Source of the DNA: Camarhynchus parvulus
Lineage: Eukaryota > Chordata > Aves > Passeriformes > Thraupidae
Direction: 5' to 3'
DNA: 64,000 nt
NCBI RefSeq assembly: GCF_901933205.1
Contig: NC_044600.1
Location: 5,866,501 to 5,930,500 of the forward strand
Shown here: piece after piece, positions 21,273 through 31,530 of the stretch
Numbering within the stretch: position 1 is the first letter of the stretch
Layout of the letters: the number at the start of each line of letters is the position of its first letter
The notes under the pieces: model-generated
The model's database searches: none
The model's input: the letters and a program-made list of their open reading frames with translations, nothing else
What the model was told of the DNA's origin: nothing
Position numbers and translations under genes: made by a program

Positions 21273-22404
21273 AGGGGGACTCTCCTGAGGGCTCCATGTT
21301 CAGGGCATGATGTGCAGGGTGAGAAGGGGGCTCTGCACAGAACTGGCTGCTCCAGCCCAGTTTTCTGGTCATGTTTTTATTCGATCCGTTCCTGTCCAGA
21401 AGCAGAAGGCACAGCCTTGGCTCTCCAGGCAGATCTTCCACAGGCACAAACCAGGGGAACTGCTCCAGGACATGGATTCATAGAGCTCTGCATTCCCTGG
21501 CTTTTCATCTTTGCTTCTGCTCCCAAGCAGATGAGAGTGTAGGGACTTTGGGAGTGCTTTTTCAGGTGCATTTGCTGCAGAAATTTGATCCCATTCCTGT
21601 TTTATTTCTGGCTTCCCAAGCACCATGATAGACCAGGAGACCTGGAGAGGTTCTGATCCCAAACTCCACCTGATCTCTGTCCCTGTCTCCTCAGCATTGC
21701 TGCAGCTTTGTGCTGCCCCTGGATAAAGCCAGAATTCCTTCTTCCCTGCTGGGCATTGTGCTGCCCCTCAGGGGCATGTCCTGCTTCCCCCCTGGCCCTG
21801 TGCCACTGTCACAGGTGAGCCAGCCCAACCTGCTGGGCACAGGACAGACACCAGCACAAGCACTTCCATGGGAGAAGGACCTCCCAAGAGCACCGAGATC
21901 TTCCTAAATGCTTTTCCACCGGGATGTGCCAATGTGGAGATTAAAACCTCCTGCTGAGACATGCCTGGGACCAGCTGGGACTGCTTATGTGTGAGTGGGT
22001 GCAGAGTGGGTCTCTGGGAAAAGGGAGCCCCAGATGGATGCTGGGGAGGAGGGCTGGAATGGGGATGGTCTGGCCTGGCTGAGCCAGCCTAGGCAGGGCT
22101 GGAGCATCCCTGTCACAGAGCTGGGTCACACCAGCTCCCCTTTCCCTGCCTCGTGCCCAGCAGGTGCTTTGCAGGGAAAGCAGAGGAGCTTGGCTGCTCT
22201 CCACTGGTTCCTGCGGACTCACATCTCCTGGATCCCCAGGGTCTGGGCAGGCTGGACCAGCACACCACCAAGTGGGCTGTCCCTCCTCCTCCTTCCTGCT
22301 GGGCAGCAGCTTGTGTGCCTTGTGAACACAGCCTGACCTTTCTTTTTTTTAAATTCCTGCTCTCATTGCTCCCTTGCATGTTCAGTTCGAGGCTGTGGAG
22401 CTGG
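21273..22404. other. Noncoding spacer
   Basis: Unique sequence of mixed composition. No coding, RNA or repeat feature is recognised. Confidence 0.4.
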
Positions 22405-22650
22405 CTAGCCTGTGGTTTTGAAAAAAAAAATATTTTGAAAGCCCTGGCAGGGAATTAAAGGAGTTTGGAGTAACTTGAAATTAGCAGGACGATGTGAGAC
22501 AGATGTTGTGAAGGCGGGAAGAGGAGCTCGCTTGCTGTGTCTCCTCTCTGCTGTTGTTTAAAAGACCTTAATTTGATGGCTTTTTTCTTAAAAGGAGGCA
22601 CCTCTAGGTCAGGATAATGAAATCACATTGTCCTCTTATGATATTCCAGC
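22405..22650. promoter_or_regulatory. AT-rich block, candidate noncoding element
   Basis: Includes AAATATTTTGAAAGCCC, AACTTGAAATTAGCAGGACG, CTGTTGTTTAAAAGACC, CTTAATTTGATGGC and CAGGATAATGAAATCAC. An A homopolymer near 22420 is the only low-complexity part. Confidence 0.3.
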
Positions 22651-23554
22651 ACCTTCTTCCCTTACTCTCTTCCTCCTCTCGTGTGCCTGGCTCCCAACCC
22701 ACGGGGCCGGCGGGCACGGATCTGACTCCTGCAGCCCGAGCTGACTCCAGGCCGCTTGGGTAGGGGATGAAAGGGGAAAAAACAATAAAGAGTGGGGTAG
22801 TTCTCCCATTTCCAAGCTGATCTCTGGTGGGATCTGAGGGAGGGCAGGTGAAGGAGCCTCCTCGGGGGTGCTCAGTCTCCTGCAGCTGCAGCAATTCCCC
22901 TTTCAGGGCTGCCCTGCCACCCCCACCATGTGAGAAATGAATTTGTAAAGAAACCACTGCTCCACCAGGGCAGGGGGAGAGGCTTTTAACGAGGTTAGGC
23001 TGCAGCTGCTCCTCCTCAACAGGGCTGGGACGGGGCAAGGAGAGGAGCTTGGAGCTGCCATCAGCAGGGAGAGGGATCCCAAATGCCCAGGAATAAAAGG
23101 CAGGACAGAGGTTTTGAGGCAAAAAGCCTTTTGCCAGCAAAGCTTTCAGTGGGTGAAGGTACAGAGCACCTGCCACCTTCCCAGAGGTGGTGGCTCCACT
23201 GCCAGGGCTGGGAATAGCCCATGCTGGGCTGGGGCAGGGCTGTTCTGCTGCAAACCAGTGTCCTGTCCTGCTCCTGCCTCCTCCTCCTCACTTCCAACTT
23301 CCCTGTGCTTTGGGACCTGCAGCCCTGAGCCCTGCCACAGCCTGACGGTGCTGTGGGATGGGCTCAGAAGGGAGCCCCAGCTCCCAGCCAGCCAGAGGGG
23401 TCTGGCCAGGGAAATTCATGGGTTTGGATGCTGTAAATGGTTGTGAGACCCCCGCTCAGCACTCCTCCTCTTGCCCAGGCTGGCTCTGGGGTGCAGGGTT
23501 CGTGCAGGAGGCAGCGGTGTCTGCGGATGCTCCAGCTATCCAGGGAGGTCACAA
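22651..23554. other. GC-rich noncoding spacer
   Basis: Unique GC-rich sequence with no recognised feature. Confidence 0.4.
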
Positions 23555-23830
23555 TGACAACCAGTTATTACAAACAACCTGCAGGTGGTGTTTTTCTAAT
23601 ATCTGTTTTCTTGTTATTCTCATAAGATTGTTTACAAATGGGCATCTTGTTAATTAGCCAATCAGGTGAAATGTATTGATTAAATGGCCAATCGGGTGCA
23701 CCTGTATTGATCAGGGTGTAAAAGAAGCAGTTTGGATAAAGATGGGTCCTTATGCCACTCAGCTTCTGATGACTCTGTGGCATTTCTCATTAAACAGTGA
23801 CACCACCTCATGTTGCTCACAGCTGGGATG
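23555..23830 (+). mobile_element. Probable solo LTR with duplicated CCAAT box
   Basis: An AT-rich stretch contains two near-identical units of about 30 bp (23650-23679 and 23680-23710). Each reads TTAATTAGCCAATCAGGTG or a close variant and places CCAAT at 23658 and 23688. A TATA-like TGTAAAAG follows at 23717-23724 and a polyadenylation-type ATTAAA at 23789-23794. Duplicated enhancer/CCAAT, TATA-like box and poly(A) signal in this order and spacing fit a retroviral LTR on the plus strand. Boundaries, family and target-site duplication are not established, and no internal viral sequence is present. Confidence 0.45.
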
Positions 23831-24939
23831 GCATCAGAGGCAAATACCAGCCCATAAATGCAGCTTTATTTGTCATTTGGAAAAGTAAAGTCCTTGTCTC
23901 TGTAGCCAGAGAAGCCAGAGACAGCAGGAGTTTGCTCCCAATGGGAACAAGCTCCTCTCCAGATAACTTCAGAAATAACAATGACAGAGCTCCTGAGCAC
24001 TCCCAGGAGATCAGTGCAGGTTCTTGCTTTTCCCTGCACCTTTGTCCCTCTGTCCAGGCCAGGCAGAGGAGGTGACATGAGTCGGCTGTAGTGACACGAC
24101 TGTGCTGGCAGAAGGCTGCTGTGGCTGATGCTTTCACCATCCTGGCTGTTTGCTGCCCAAATCCCCTGGTCTGCTCAGCTCTCACCATCCCTCCTGCCCA
24201 GGAGGAGCAGCTCAGGCTGTTCCCAGCCTCGGGAACAGAGAGAGGGAAGGGGGGGCTGCAGCAGCCCGAGGCGTTCTGCTCCTCCCTGCTCTGCCCCGCG
24301 GGGTCCTGCTCCTCGTGTGAGCGCTTGTACTGCCTGAAAGGTGCCTCAGGGCTGCTGAGCTCCCACCTCTGCCTCGCTGTGCTCTGGCTGAGTAATGCCA
24401 GCGAGGCTCAGGTGTGATGGCAGCGAGCCCCACTGTGCACTCCCTGTCCAGAGGGGCCCATCCAGGGGGCCCTGCAGCCCCCCCACACACAGTTTGTGTG
24501 GTGTAAGATGCTGCAAAAGCCTCCTCTCCTTATGAGCACCTGCAGAGATGCTCTGCAGAGCCTCAATGCCTCACAGTGCCCCTGGACCAGCTCTGGAGGA
24601 GCCACCTGCTCCTGCTGGTCAGTGGTTCCATGGACAGGCAGCTCCGAGCATTTTCCTGTAGCCCCAGGGCACTTGGCACTGCCCACCATGGCATCCAGGG
24701 AAGCCCAACAGCCCCTGTCAGCTTTAAGGATTCATGAGCCCTCCCCGTGCCTCAGGGAGCCCAGGCTGAGACAGGAGGAAGGGCCAGTGGATGTAAATTA
24801 TTGGGAGTTCTGCTGGCTCCCTTCTGTGGCGCAGAAAGCCCCTGGCTCAGCGCTTCCCCCAGCACTGGTTCTGCTCCAGGCCGTGCTGGGAGGGAAGGAA
24901 AGTCTGGGAAGTGTCTGTGCAGAGAAGTCTCCATGGCTG
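23831..24939. other. Noncoding spacer
   Basis: Unique, mostly GC-rich sequence. No coding or RNA gene is supported. Confidence 0.4.
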
Positions 24940-25095
24940 TGTGCAAGCTGATATATAGATCCAGATATGTGTGTTCGTAAAAATGTCCTGCAGAAGGCAA
25001 TATTTGATCCAGCACAACCTCCAAGCATTAATCATAATAAATGGGAAAGGGAAATAAATGGGAAATGGCTGTTAATAAAGAGGTGTTGTGGTGCT
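24940..25095. promoter_or_regulatory. AT-rich block, candidate noncoding element
   Basis: Contains GCTGATATATAGATCCAG, GGCAATATTTGATCC and GCATTAATCATAATAAATGG. A short internal repeat of the AAATGGGAAA type lies at about 25038-25066. Confidence 0.25.
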
Positions 25096-26329
25096 GGTGG
25101 GATGAAAGGTAGTGAGCAGATCTCCACTCTCAAGCCCCCTTCTCCACCCTTTCCTGAGCCCACTGCAGCCCTTGCAAGGCCCCAGTTCTGCCCCAGGCTG
25201 GGGGGGATGTGCCCCCAGCCCTCCCTGTGACACAGCAGTGAGGGGCAGCAGGGCCAAGCACTGCCAGAAGGGGCTGCAGCACCTCAGTGACTGCCCCAGC
25301 CCCCCAGGGACCCTGCTTGGTGAGCTACAGCCAGCACCCCATGGTTCCCAAAGCCTCTCCAGGGAGGATTTGTTGAGGATCATTCAGCTGAATTCCCCTG
25401 GCACCATGGCCCCAGTGCCAGGGGCCTGTGCCTCGTCCCTCTGCTCAAACTCCACGAGGGCCTGTGGTGTTTGCTGCTCAGCCCACAGCCAGATGGGCCT
25501 CGTTGGAGTCCTGGCCATGCCATGGGGAGAGGGAGCCTGGGGACAGACATCCCATCCCATTGGCAGGGAGGGATTTTAGGACTTCCTGCTGCCCCCACTG
25601 ACACAGCACAACCAGCACCTTTCACTCTTTCCCCTCGCAGTCCATGAAGCAGGTGCTGACAGAATTATTGGGCAGGCTGGGGGAGGCAGCCCAGGGCTGG
25701 CTGGGTGGCCCCATGATGCTGGGCTGTGCTGCCACGTGTCCCCCATGGCCCCACAATGCCAGACTGTCCCACCCCGTGACCCTGACAGCTCCCCTGTGAC
25801 GGAGCACAAGGAGTGGGGGCCTTGCTCTGGCACAGAGGGATGTGTGATTTTATCACCCTTTACAGCACTTTGCTCTGGCAGCTTGTCACCAGCCAGGCTG
25901 TTAAAATCCCCCTGAGAAATGAGGGATTCATGGCACATTACTGTTTATAGGATGGTGCTTTAACCCCAGACCCAACCCAGCCCCACTCAGCCCCTGTGTC
26001 TGAGCTGTCCTTGGGCTGGGAAAGGGACAAGGATGGGGCTGGGGCCAGGAAAGGAGAAATTCTGCCCACCAGTGCCACAACTTACTGGTGCCAAGTGCCA
26101 GCAGGAGCTGTGTGTCTGTCCTACCCCTTCCCCAGCGCTTTTGGGGGAGCAAGAACAGGGCATGAAGGGTGGGAGCTGCAGTGTCTTTTCCTGGTTCTTC
26201 CCTTACATCCCCTCCCACCATCAAGGAGGGGCAGCAGGCAGGCAGCTCACTGGAATGGCACCAGAAGGGGAGGGCAGCCCTCGGAGATGTTGAAGCAAGT
26301 CAGGAATGAGGAGGCACTTGAGGAAATGC
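25096..26329. other. GC-rich noncoding spacer
   Basis: Unique GC-rich sequence with no recognised feature. Confidence 0.4.
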
Positions 26330-26570
26330 AGCGTGTCTGCTTCGTATATTTGACCACACCAATTCCTAACAAAAGAAAACCCGAGCTCATTACACAGAAA
26401 CATCAAACCAGCCAAGATAATTATCTCTAATTAGTGCTAATTTAAAAGCGAGGTCTGTTCTAGAGCTGAATTGTTGCATATTTCATTAGTTCATTAGATG
26501 CTGAGCAGACAATGCAGATAAGAGGATCAGTTCACTGGGATGATATAAATTTCATCCTCCCTTCACTGCA
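26330..26570. promoter_or_regulatory. AT-rich block with adjoining GATA/homeodomain palindromes, strong enhancer candidate
   Basis: A perfect 12-bp palindrome, AGATAATTATCT, lies at 26415-26426. The perfect 8-bp palindrome CTAATTAG follows directly at 26427-26434. The first combines two inverted AGATAA words around a TAATTA core. Further downstream are GTGCTAATTTAAAAGCG, GCATATTTCATTAGTTC, AGCAGACAATGCAGATAAG and GATGATATAAATTTC. This is unique sequence, not low-complexity, with the densest set of homeodomain- and GATA-type words in the window. Function is inferred from motif content only. Confidence 0.45.
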
Positions 26571-26812
26571 AAGACCTTGGGGGTCCATGTTCACAGCACA
26601 GACCGTCTGAGGGGCCACGGAGCCCAGACAGCCCCCCCAGATCACTCTGAGCTTCATCTGCTGGGGAAGGCCCCTGGAATGCTGCATTAACTGCAGAAAT
26701 GAAAGAGACGCAGAGAGAAACAAGCAGTTTGTCAGTCAGTGTTGTCATCTCTCTGTGTCCAAATATCAATCAAATCATTTTGGATCTCCTTTGGTGCCTG
26801 GGTGGGGAGGAA

Positions 26813-26852
26813 AAATGTTGGGCCCTTCAGAGAAATGTTGGGCCCTTCAGAT
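26813..26852. repeat. 20-bp perfect direct duplication
   Basis: AAATGTTGGGCCCTTCAGAG occurs at 26813-26832 and again, with a change only at the end, at 26833-26852. Confidence 0.88.
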
Positions 26853-27001
26853 TCCCCCTTGGGACGAGGAGAAGCCTCCCAGGTGGGGAGAGGTTCCAGT
26901 GAGGATGTGCCTTGGGCTGTCCCATTGTCCCACCGGCAGCAGAGAGGGGGCAGTGATAACCCAGGGTGAAGGATGCCCATGTCACCTTCAGTGAACTGTC
27001 A
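26853..27001. other. GC-rich noncoding spacer
   Basis: Short unique stretch with no recognised feature. Confidence 0.35.
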
Positions 27002-27138
27002 TCCCCTTTCCCATCTCTCCTCCATCCCTTTTTTTCTCTTTTCCACACCATTTTCCATCTCTTCTTCACCTCTTTTCCACCTCTTCTCTGTCTCCTTTCC
27101 CATTTCTTCTCCACGCCTTTTCCCCTCTCCTCCATCCC
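27002..27138. repeat. Long polypyrimidine tract
   Basis: About 135 bp of C and T with only scattered purines, made of degenerate CCTCTTTTCCAC- and CCATCTCTTC-type words. The purine-rich complement gives a spurious Lys/Glu-rich minus-strand frame. The tract ends CCATCCCACAG at 27142, so it resembles an exaggerated splice-acceptor tract. Triplex (H-DNA) potential exists. Confidence 0.75.
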
Positions 27139-27529
27139 ACAGAGCAGTGGAGGTTCCTGATGCAGCAGCTGTCCATCCTGTGGTGTCACACCAGGAATTC
27201 TGGCTGTCCCCTGCAGAGCCCCTGCAGGAGCCAGTGCCAGGATGCTGCTGTGGCCATCTGCCCCCTGCAGCTCCAGCAGGCACATGCCCAGCTCAGGTCC
27301 CATCCCTGCCCCCTTTCCCTCATGCCACAGCCCTGCCTGGCCCTGGGCAGCCACTGCTGATGAGACCAAGAGCAAAACTGGGCACTTGAGTGGTGATGTG
27401 TGAGCAGGAACGAAGGATTTGGCTTTCAGATCCATTCCAAGATTGCAGGAGAGTAACCCTTGCATAGGCAGGATCCTTGAGAGACTGGAAAATAGCCCCT
27501 CTCTGCACACTGCAGGGTTTCAGGCAGAT
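27139..27529. other. GC-rich noncoding spacer
   Basis: Sequence after the pyrimidine tract has a plus-strand open frame running to about 27389. It is rich in Pro, Ala and Cys with no domain I recognise and no clear downstream donor. Confidence 0.35.
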
Positions 27530-27790
27530 TAACCCAAATTTATGGCTCTTTCAGCTGTAACTGCCACTGGGGCCTGGGCCTGGCTCAGAGCAAGATTTTG
27601 TCAAGTGAAAGGCAGAAGAAGTTTTAATCCTCGAGAAGTTCCTGAGCAGAATCCTGGTAATTGAAGGAAGTTACTGCAGGTGTTTGAAGCTATAATTAAT
27701 CTCTGAGAAAGAGAGGAAAGCTTTGAGTCCTTTGAAGGAGCAAACCTGGGAGCTTTAGAGCATTTCAGAAGGGAAAATTGAACAGGGATG
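27530..27790. promoter_or_regulatory. AT-rich block, candidate noncoding element
   Basis: Contains CCAAATTTATGGC, GAAGTTTTAATCCTCGAG, GGTAATTGAAGG and GCTATAATTAATCTC. A TAATTA core lies near 27693. Confidence 0.25.
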
Positions 27791-28778
27791 AGCTATGCAA
27801 AGGCAGGAACAGTTACTGGTGTCAGCTTTGGGAAATGAGAAGCTGGAATGGGGAGGGACAGTGGGAACCCCCTGGCAAGACCAGGGTGAGGGAGCCCAGA
27901 GCAGGAATGCAGGGGGAAGGGGGGGTAATCAGGGCACCTGGATCACCCCAAAGTACTGGGATCACATTCCAGGCATCAGACCCGAATCCCAGAGCTGGTT
28001 AGTGAGGTTCCTGATGGTGAAATGCTGTTTGTTTTCCAAACGATGCTGCAGAGGCTGGAGATGGCCAGGGGAGGAGAGAGCAGGGTGTCAGTGGGAGCAG
28101 CACCAAAGAGCCTGAGTACAGCACCCAGAAGAATCAGTGAGTTCATAGCTGCTTTTGCAGATAGGGATGGTAATTTAATGAGCACAAAACTGATTTATTG
28201 ATGACTCAGGAAGCTTGCCTTGCTAAGGAGACAGCTCATTGCTGCCTGGTCCCTGCTCTCCCTCACTGCCAGCTGGGCCAAAGGGCAGAATTTGGGGAGC
28301 AGGAGCTCAGGGAACTGGCACAGGAACAGGTTTGCTCATGTCTGAGCATCCTCTGAGTTCCATTTCTACAGCACCACCCTGAAATCTGCCTTGTTTCTGC
28401 TGCTTTAACCATGTGTGTGCTGAGGATGGAGTTGGAGATGCTGCACTCTGAGAAGCCAGCACTGGTGAAAAGGTGCTGAGGTTTGGGATGATCTCTGAGA
28501 TTCTGGGGAGGTTCTTTCCACAGGCTAGGAACCACTCACCCAAACCATTCTCCAGCAGCATCCTCTGGCCTCACCTGATCCGGGCTCAGGAGAGCTCGAG
28601 GTGGGGCTGGGCAGTGACCACACAACCTCCTGGCCAGGTGAGGCTGTCTGTGGTGCAGATATTGGTGAGAGCTCTCTCTGACCACCCTCCCACTGGTGGG
28701 TTCCTGCTGCCACCACAGGACACAGCCCTGCCCAGTGGCCCAGGCAGCACAGCTCAGGTGGCAGAGCCCTGGGCGTGA
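27791..28778. other. Noncoding spacer
   Basis: Unique sequence. A small AT-rich patch at about 28165-28210 (GGTAATTTAATGAGC, GATTTATTGATGACTC) is the only departure from the GC-rich background. Confidence 0.38.
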
Positions 28779-28795
28779 TGTTTGTAATACAAACA
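28779..28795. promoter_or_regulatory. Perfect forkhead-type inverted repeat
   Basis: TGTTTGTA and TACAAACA flank a single A, forming a perfect 17-bp inverted repeat. Both arms carry a forkhead-like TGTTTGT word. The flank GATG before it and CATC after an insertion extend the symmetry imperfectly. Candidate binding site only. Confidence 0.3.
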
Positions 28796-29074
28796 CCAAC
28801 ATCATCAAACCCTAACCCAAAAAACAACATCAAAACAGCTCAAAGTGGTGGTTGGTTGGTGCTGTGCCCCACCTGCAGCCCCCCCTGCTCTGGGTCTCCC
28901 TGGCCCCCTTGGTTTTCCTCTCCCCCAGGGAATGGTAGAGGCTCCTCCATTATCCCTCATTGTGTCTCCCTCAGCTGCCACCAGAAGGAATGTTTGGATT
29001 TCATGCTCAATATTCTGGATGCAAGCCGAACATCAAAACCTCAGCAGGGTGCCTGGGAGCATCTGAGGGAGAAT
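28796..29074. other. Noncoding spacer
   Basis: Unique sequence with no recognised feature. Confidence 0.35.
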
Positions 29075-29260
29075 ATCAGAGGAATCTGTTTCTACAAAGG
29101 AAAAGAAACCAACAAAGCCTCTGTTTGGGGATGGTCTTTTCATCCTCGCCTGTACATACAAGTAATAACTTTAGACATGGGGTTTTTTTTATTATTATCA
29201 CCCTTCCTGATATCAATCTCTCTTTTTCATTATAATAAATATTGATTTGTGCTGTTGGAA
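29075..29260. promoter_or_regulatory. AT-rich block, candidate noncoding element
   Basis: Includes GTACATACAAGTAATAAC, TTATTATTATCACCC, CCTGATATCAATCTC and CATTATAATAAATATTG. Partly simple sequence near 29183-29200. Confidence 0.22.
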
Positions 29261-30094
29261 AATGACTTCCCCACTCAGCTGCTGATCTTCCCGCAGGCAC
29301 AACGATGGGATGGGGACAGTGGGATCATCATTCCCAGGAACAAACATCCTGCTTGTGCCCCCTCCCTGCCAGCAGCACCGGGGGATGCAGCTCAGGGGCA
29401 AAGGGGACCACGAGTGACATCTGGGCTCCTCTGGGTGGAGGTGGCTGTGGTGGGGGAGCCCCTCCAAATCCCACTTCTCCCTTCTCTCTCCTGCCACAAG
29501 GCAGGACAAACACCTCCATAAACCACTAATGACAGCTTTTCTTGTCAGTGAACATTTTCTTACTCCCAGGCATCTTCAGGGCTCTGGCCTCATTCCTCTG
29601 CCATGTGTGTATCATTCCCAGCACAGCTCTGGGGCCACATTAATTCTCTTCCACGTGGAATTTGTTTTGTGCCTGCAGAAATGTGCTCAGGCTGGTGTAA
29701 GAAGTGAAATAAAAATAGCTGCTTTCCCCAGAAGAGCTCTCTGGTTATCCAAGATGGATCAAACCCTGGAGCAAAGGGAAAGGTAACACCAGGGGCTGGA
29801 TTGCAGAGTCAGCCCTCCCTGAGCATCCCAGTTCAGCTGTAACTCAGGATGGATTTGGAAATGGGGACAGTCAGGGGAGCCAGGGAGAAGAGCATTGCTT
29901 GGGAAGAAAGCACCAGGCAGCTGGGAGGAGGAGGAGGAGGAAGAGGAGGAGGGGATGAAGGCAGTTGGAGCAGGGTATCACTGAGCACTGGGCTTGAGCT
30001 GTGCCCTGTTCTGATGGGAGAGCCATGGCATTGTGAAATCCCAGATTCATTTACAAAAGGTGGGAAAAGCCCACGGAGTCCAGCTGTTCCCCAG
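29261..30094. other. Noncoding spacer
   Basis: GC-rich unique sequence. A GGA-rich microsatellite lies at about 29923-29954 (purine-only run). No gene is recognised. Confidence 0.4.
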
Positions 30095-30280
30095 ACTGCC
30101 AAAGCCACCACTGTCCCATGTCCCCAGGTGCCACATCCACATGTCTGTTAAATCCCTCCAGGGATGGGGACTCCACCACTGCTCTGGGCAGCTGTGCCAG
30201 GGCTGTGCCACCCTTTCCATGAAGGATGTGTTCCTGTTATCCAACTAAACCTCCCCTGGCTCAGCTTGAGGCCATCCCCA
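30095..30280 (-). mobile_element. CR1 LINE fragment, 3' region
   Basis: CAAAGCCACCACTGTCCCAT, AGGTGCCACATCCACATG, CTCCAGGGATGGGGACTCC, CACCCTTTCCATGAAGGATG and AACTAAACCTCCCCTGGC follow the avian CR1 3' region in reverse complement. The terminal tail is missing at the left edge and the 5' side is truncated. Confidence 0.85.
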
Positions 30281-30814
30281 GCACCACACAGCCACAGAGC
30301 CGGTGGGACTCTGCAGATGACAGCCCTGTCACAGGAGGGGGGACAGGAGAGTCCAGCCCCCCATCTTCCAGGCCAAGCCCTGGCTGGGATACGAGTGGGA
30401 AAATGCAATTTTCCAGCCCAGCAAGCCCTGCACCACCTTTGCCTGAGGCTGGGGAGGAGGGAGAGTGAGGAGGGGGTTTGGCAACCCCAACATTTCCAGT
30501 CTCTGCTTGGCAAAGAACAGGCTTTGCCCTGGGATGTCAGAGCTCCCAGCCTGAACCATGAGTGCAGCCAAAGTCATTTTCATGAGATATCAACAGGATC
30601 TACAGGAATAAAGGATAACAGTGTTTGCTTCTAATGCAGGGAACCCGTTTGAGAGACAGAGCCTCGGCTGGGAGCACCTGCCAGCCCTGGAGCAAACCAC
30701 AGGCAATTTCTGCTGGGGAACAAACCCACAACCTTCTTGTTTCACACCCTCTCTGTGCCCTCAGGCCCTCCCAAGCAACGCCTGAGCCTGCGGGGCCACG
30801 GGGAGGGAGGGAAA
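30281..30814. other. GC-rich noncoding spacer
   Basis: Unique sequence with no recognised feature. Confidence 0.38.
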
Positions 30815-30960
30815 ACAATCGTGTTGCATTTTAAGAAGCGATTTTTATCAGAAAGCTGCTATTTATCAGTTTTATTAAAGTGCCATCTCCCAGACTCCGG
30901 GGTCACGAGTTAATCTCGGCTTTCATTAACTAAAAACACACGTTTCTCACAGTGGGAGCT
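30815..30960. promoter_or_regulatory. AT-rich block, candidate noncoding element
   Basis: AATCGTGTTGCATTTTAAG, AAGCGATTTTTATCAG, GCTATTTATCAGTTTTATT, GAGTTAATCTCGGC and TTCATTAACTAAAAACACAC. It is dense in AT-rich words with several retained CpGs, good grounds to test conservation. Confidence 0.33.
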
Positions 30961-31369
30961 GAGAAGTTGGCTGAAGTGAGGAGAACCTGGCAATGATTTC
31001 TGCTTCCCAGGACCCTGTTTGGGGGAGAAAGTGGCTCTGGAGGCTTTGCAGCTGATGGAACAACATTGGGCAATCAGCTGGAGCTCCCAAAAAACCTTTT
31101 GGGTGCTGTGCCCGGTGTGAATGCCTGCCTGTCCTGCACACTCAAAGGGACATAACCTTGGCTCGGGGGCAGTGCCAGCTCTCGGGCAGAGCCATCAGCT
31201 GTGAGCAGCTCCACCGGAGGAGTTTTTGCCCTGTCGGGATCCCTGCAGCATCCCGGCAGGCGGGCAGCCCCATCCCCGGCCCCCAGCCCGGCTCCCCTGC
31301 AGGATTTGCTGACACGGACATCCTGCGTGGGTGAGGGAGGCTCTGCCGTGGAGCAGAGCCCTCCAGCAG
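30961..31369. other. GC-rich noncoding spacer
   Basis: Moderately CpG-rich unique sequence. A 28-bp stretch at 31303-31330 is flanked by CTGCAG on the left and GTGAGG on the right, mimicking a micro-exon; this is probably chance. Confidence 0.35.
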
Positions 31370-31530
31370 CCGCTTTCACTCACAGATTTATTGGTGCTGC
31401 GAGGAAAACGAAACCATGTGGAGCCTCTGTGCGGAGCCGGGCGAGGAGCTCGTGGAGCAGACGGAAATTTCCTGAAAGGTGAATATGGCAGAGCATTAAA
31501 AGACAAATAAATACAAAAGCTTTGCTTTAT
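31370..31530. promoter_or_regulatory. Candidate noncoding element
   Basis: CAGATTTATTGGTGCTGCG, GGAAAACGAAACCATG, GGTGAATATGGCAGAGC and CATTAAAAGACAAATAAATAC combine CpG retention with AT-rich words. Confidence 0.22.

Noticed and set aside
23555..23830. Full endogenous retrovirus
   Set aside because: No gag, pol or env-like sequence lies on either side. At most a solo LTR.
31303..31330. 28-bp micro-exon flanked by CTGCAG and GTGAGG
   Set aside because: Both signals are common in GC-rich DNA, no partner exons are seen and the encoded nine residues are unrecognised.
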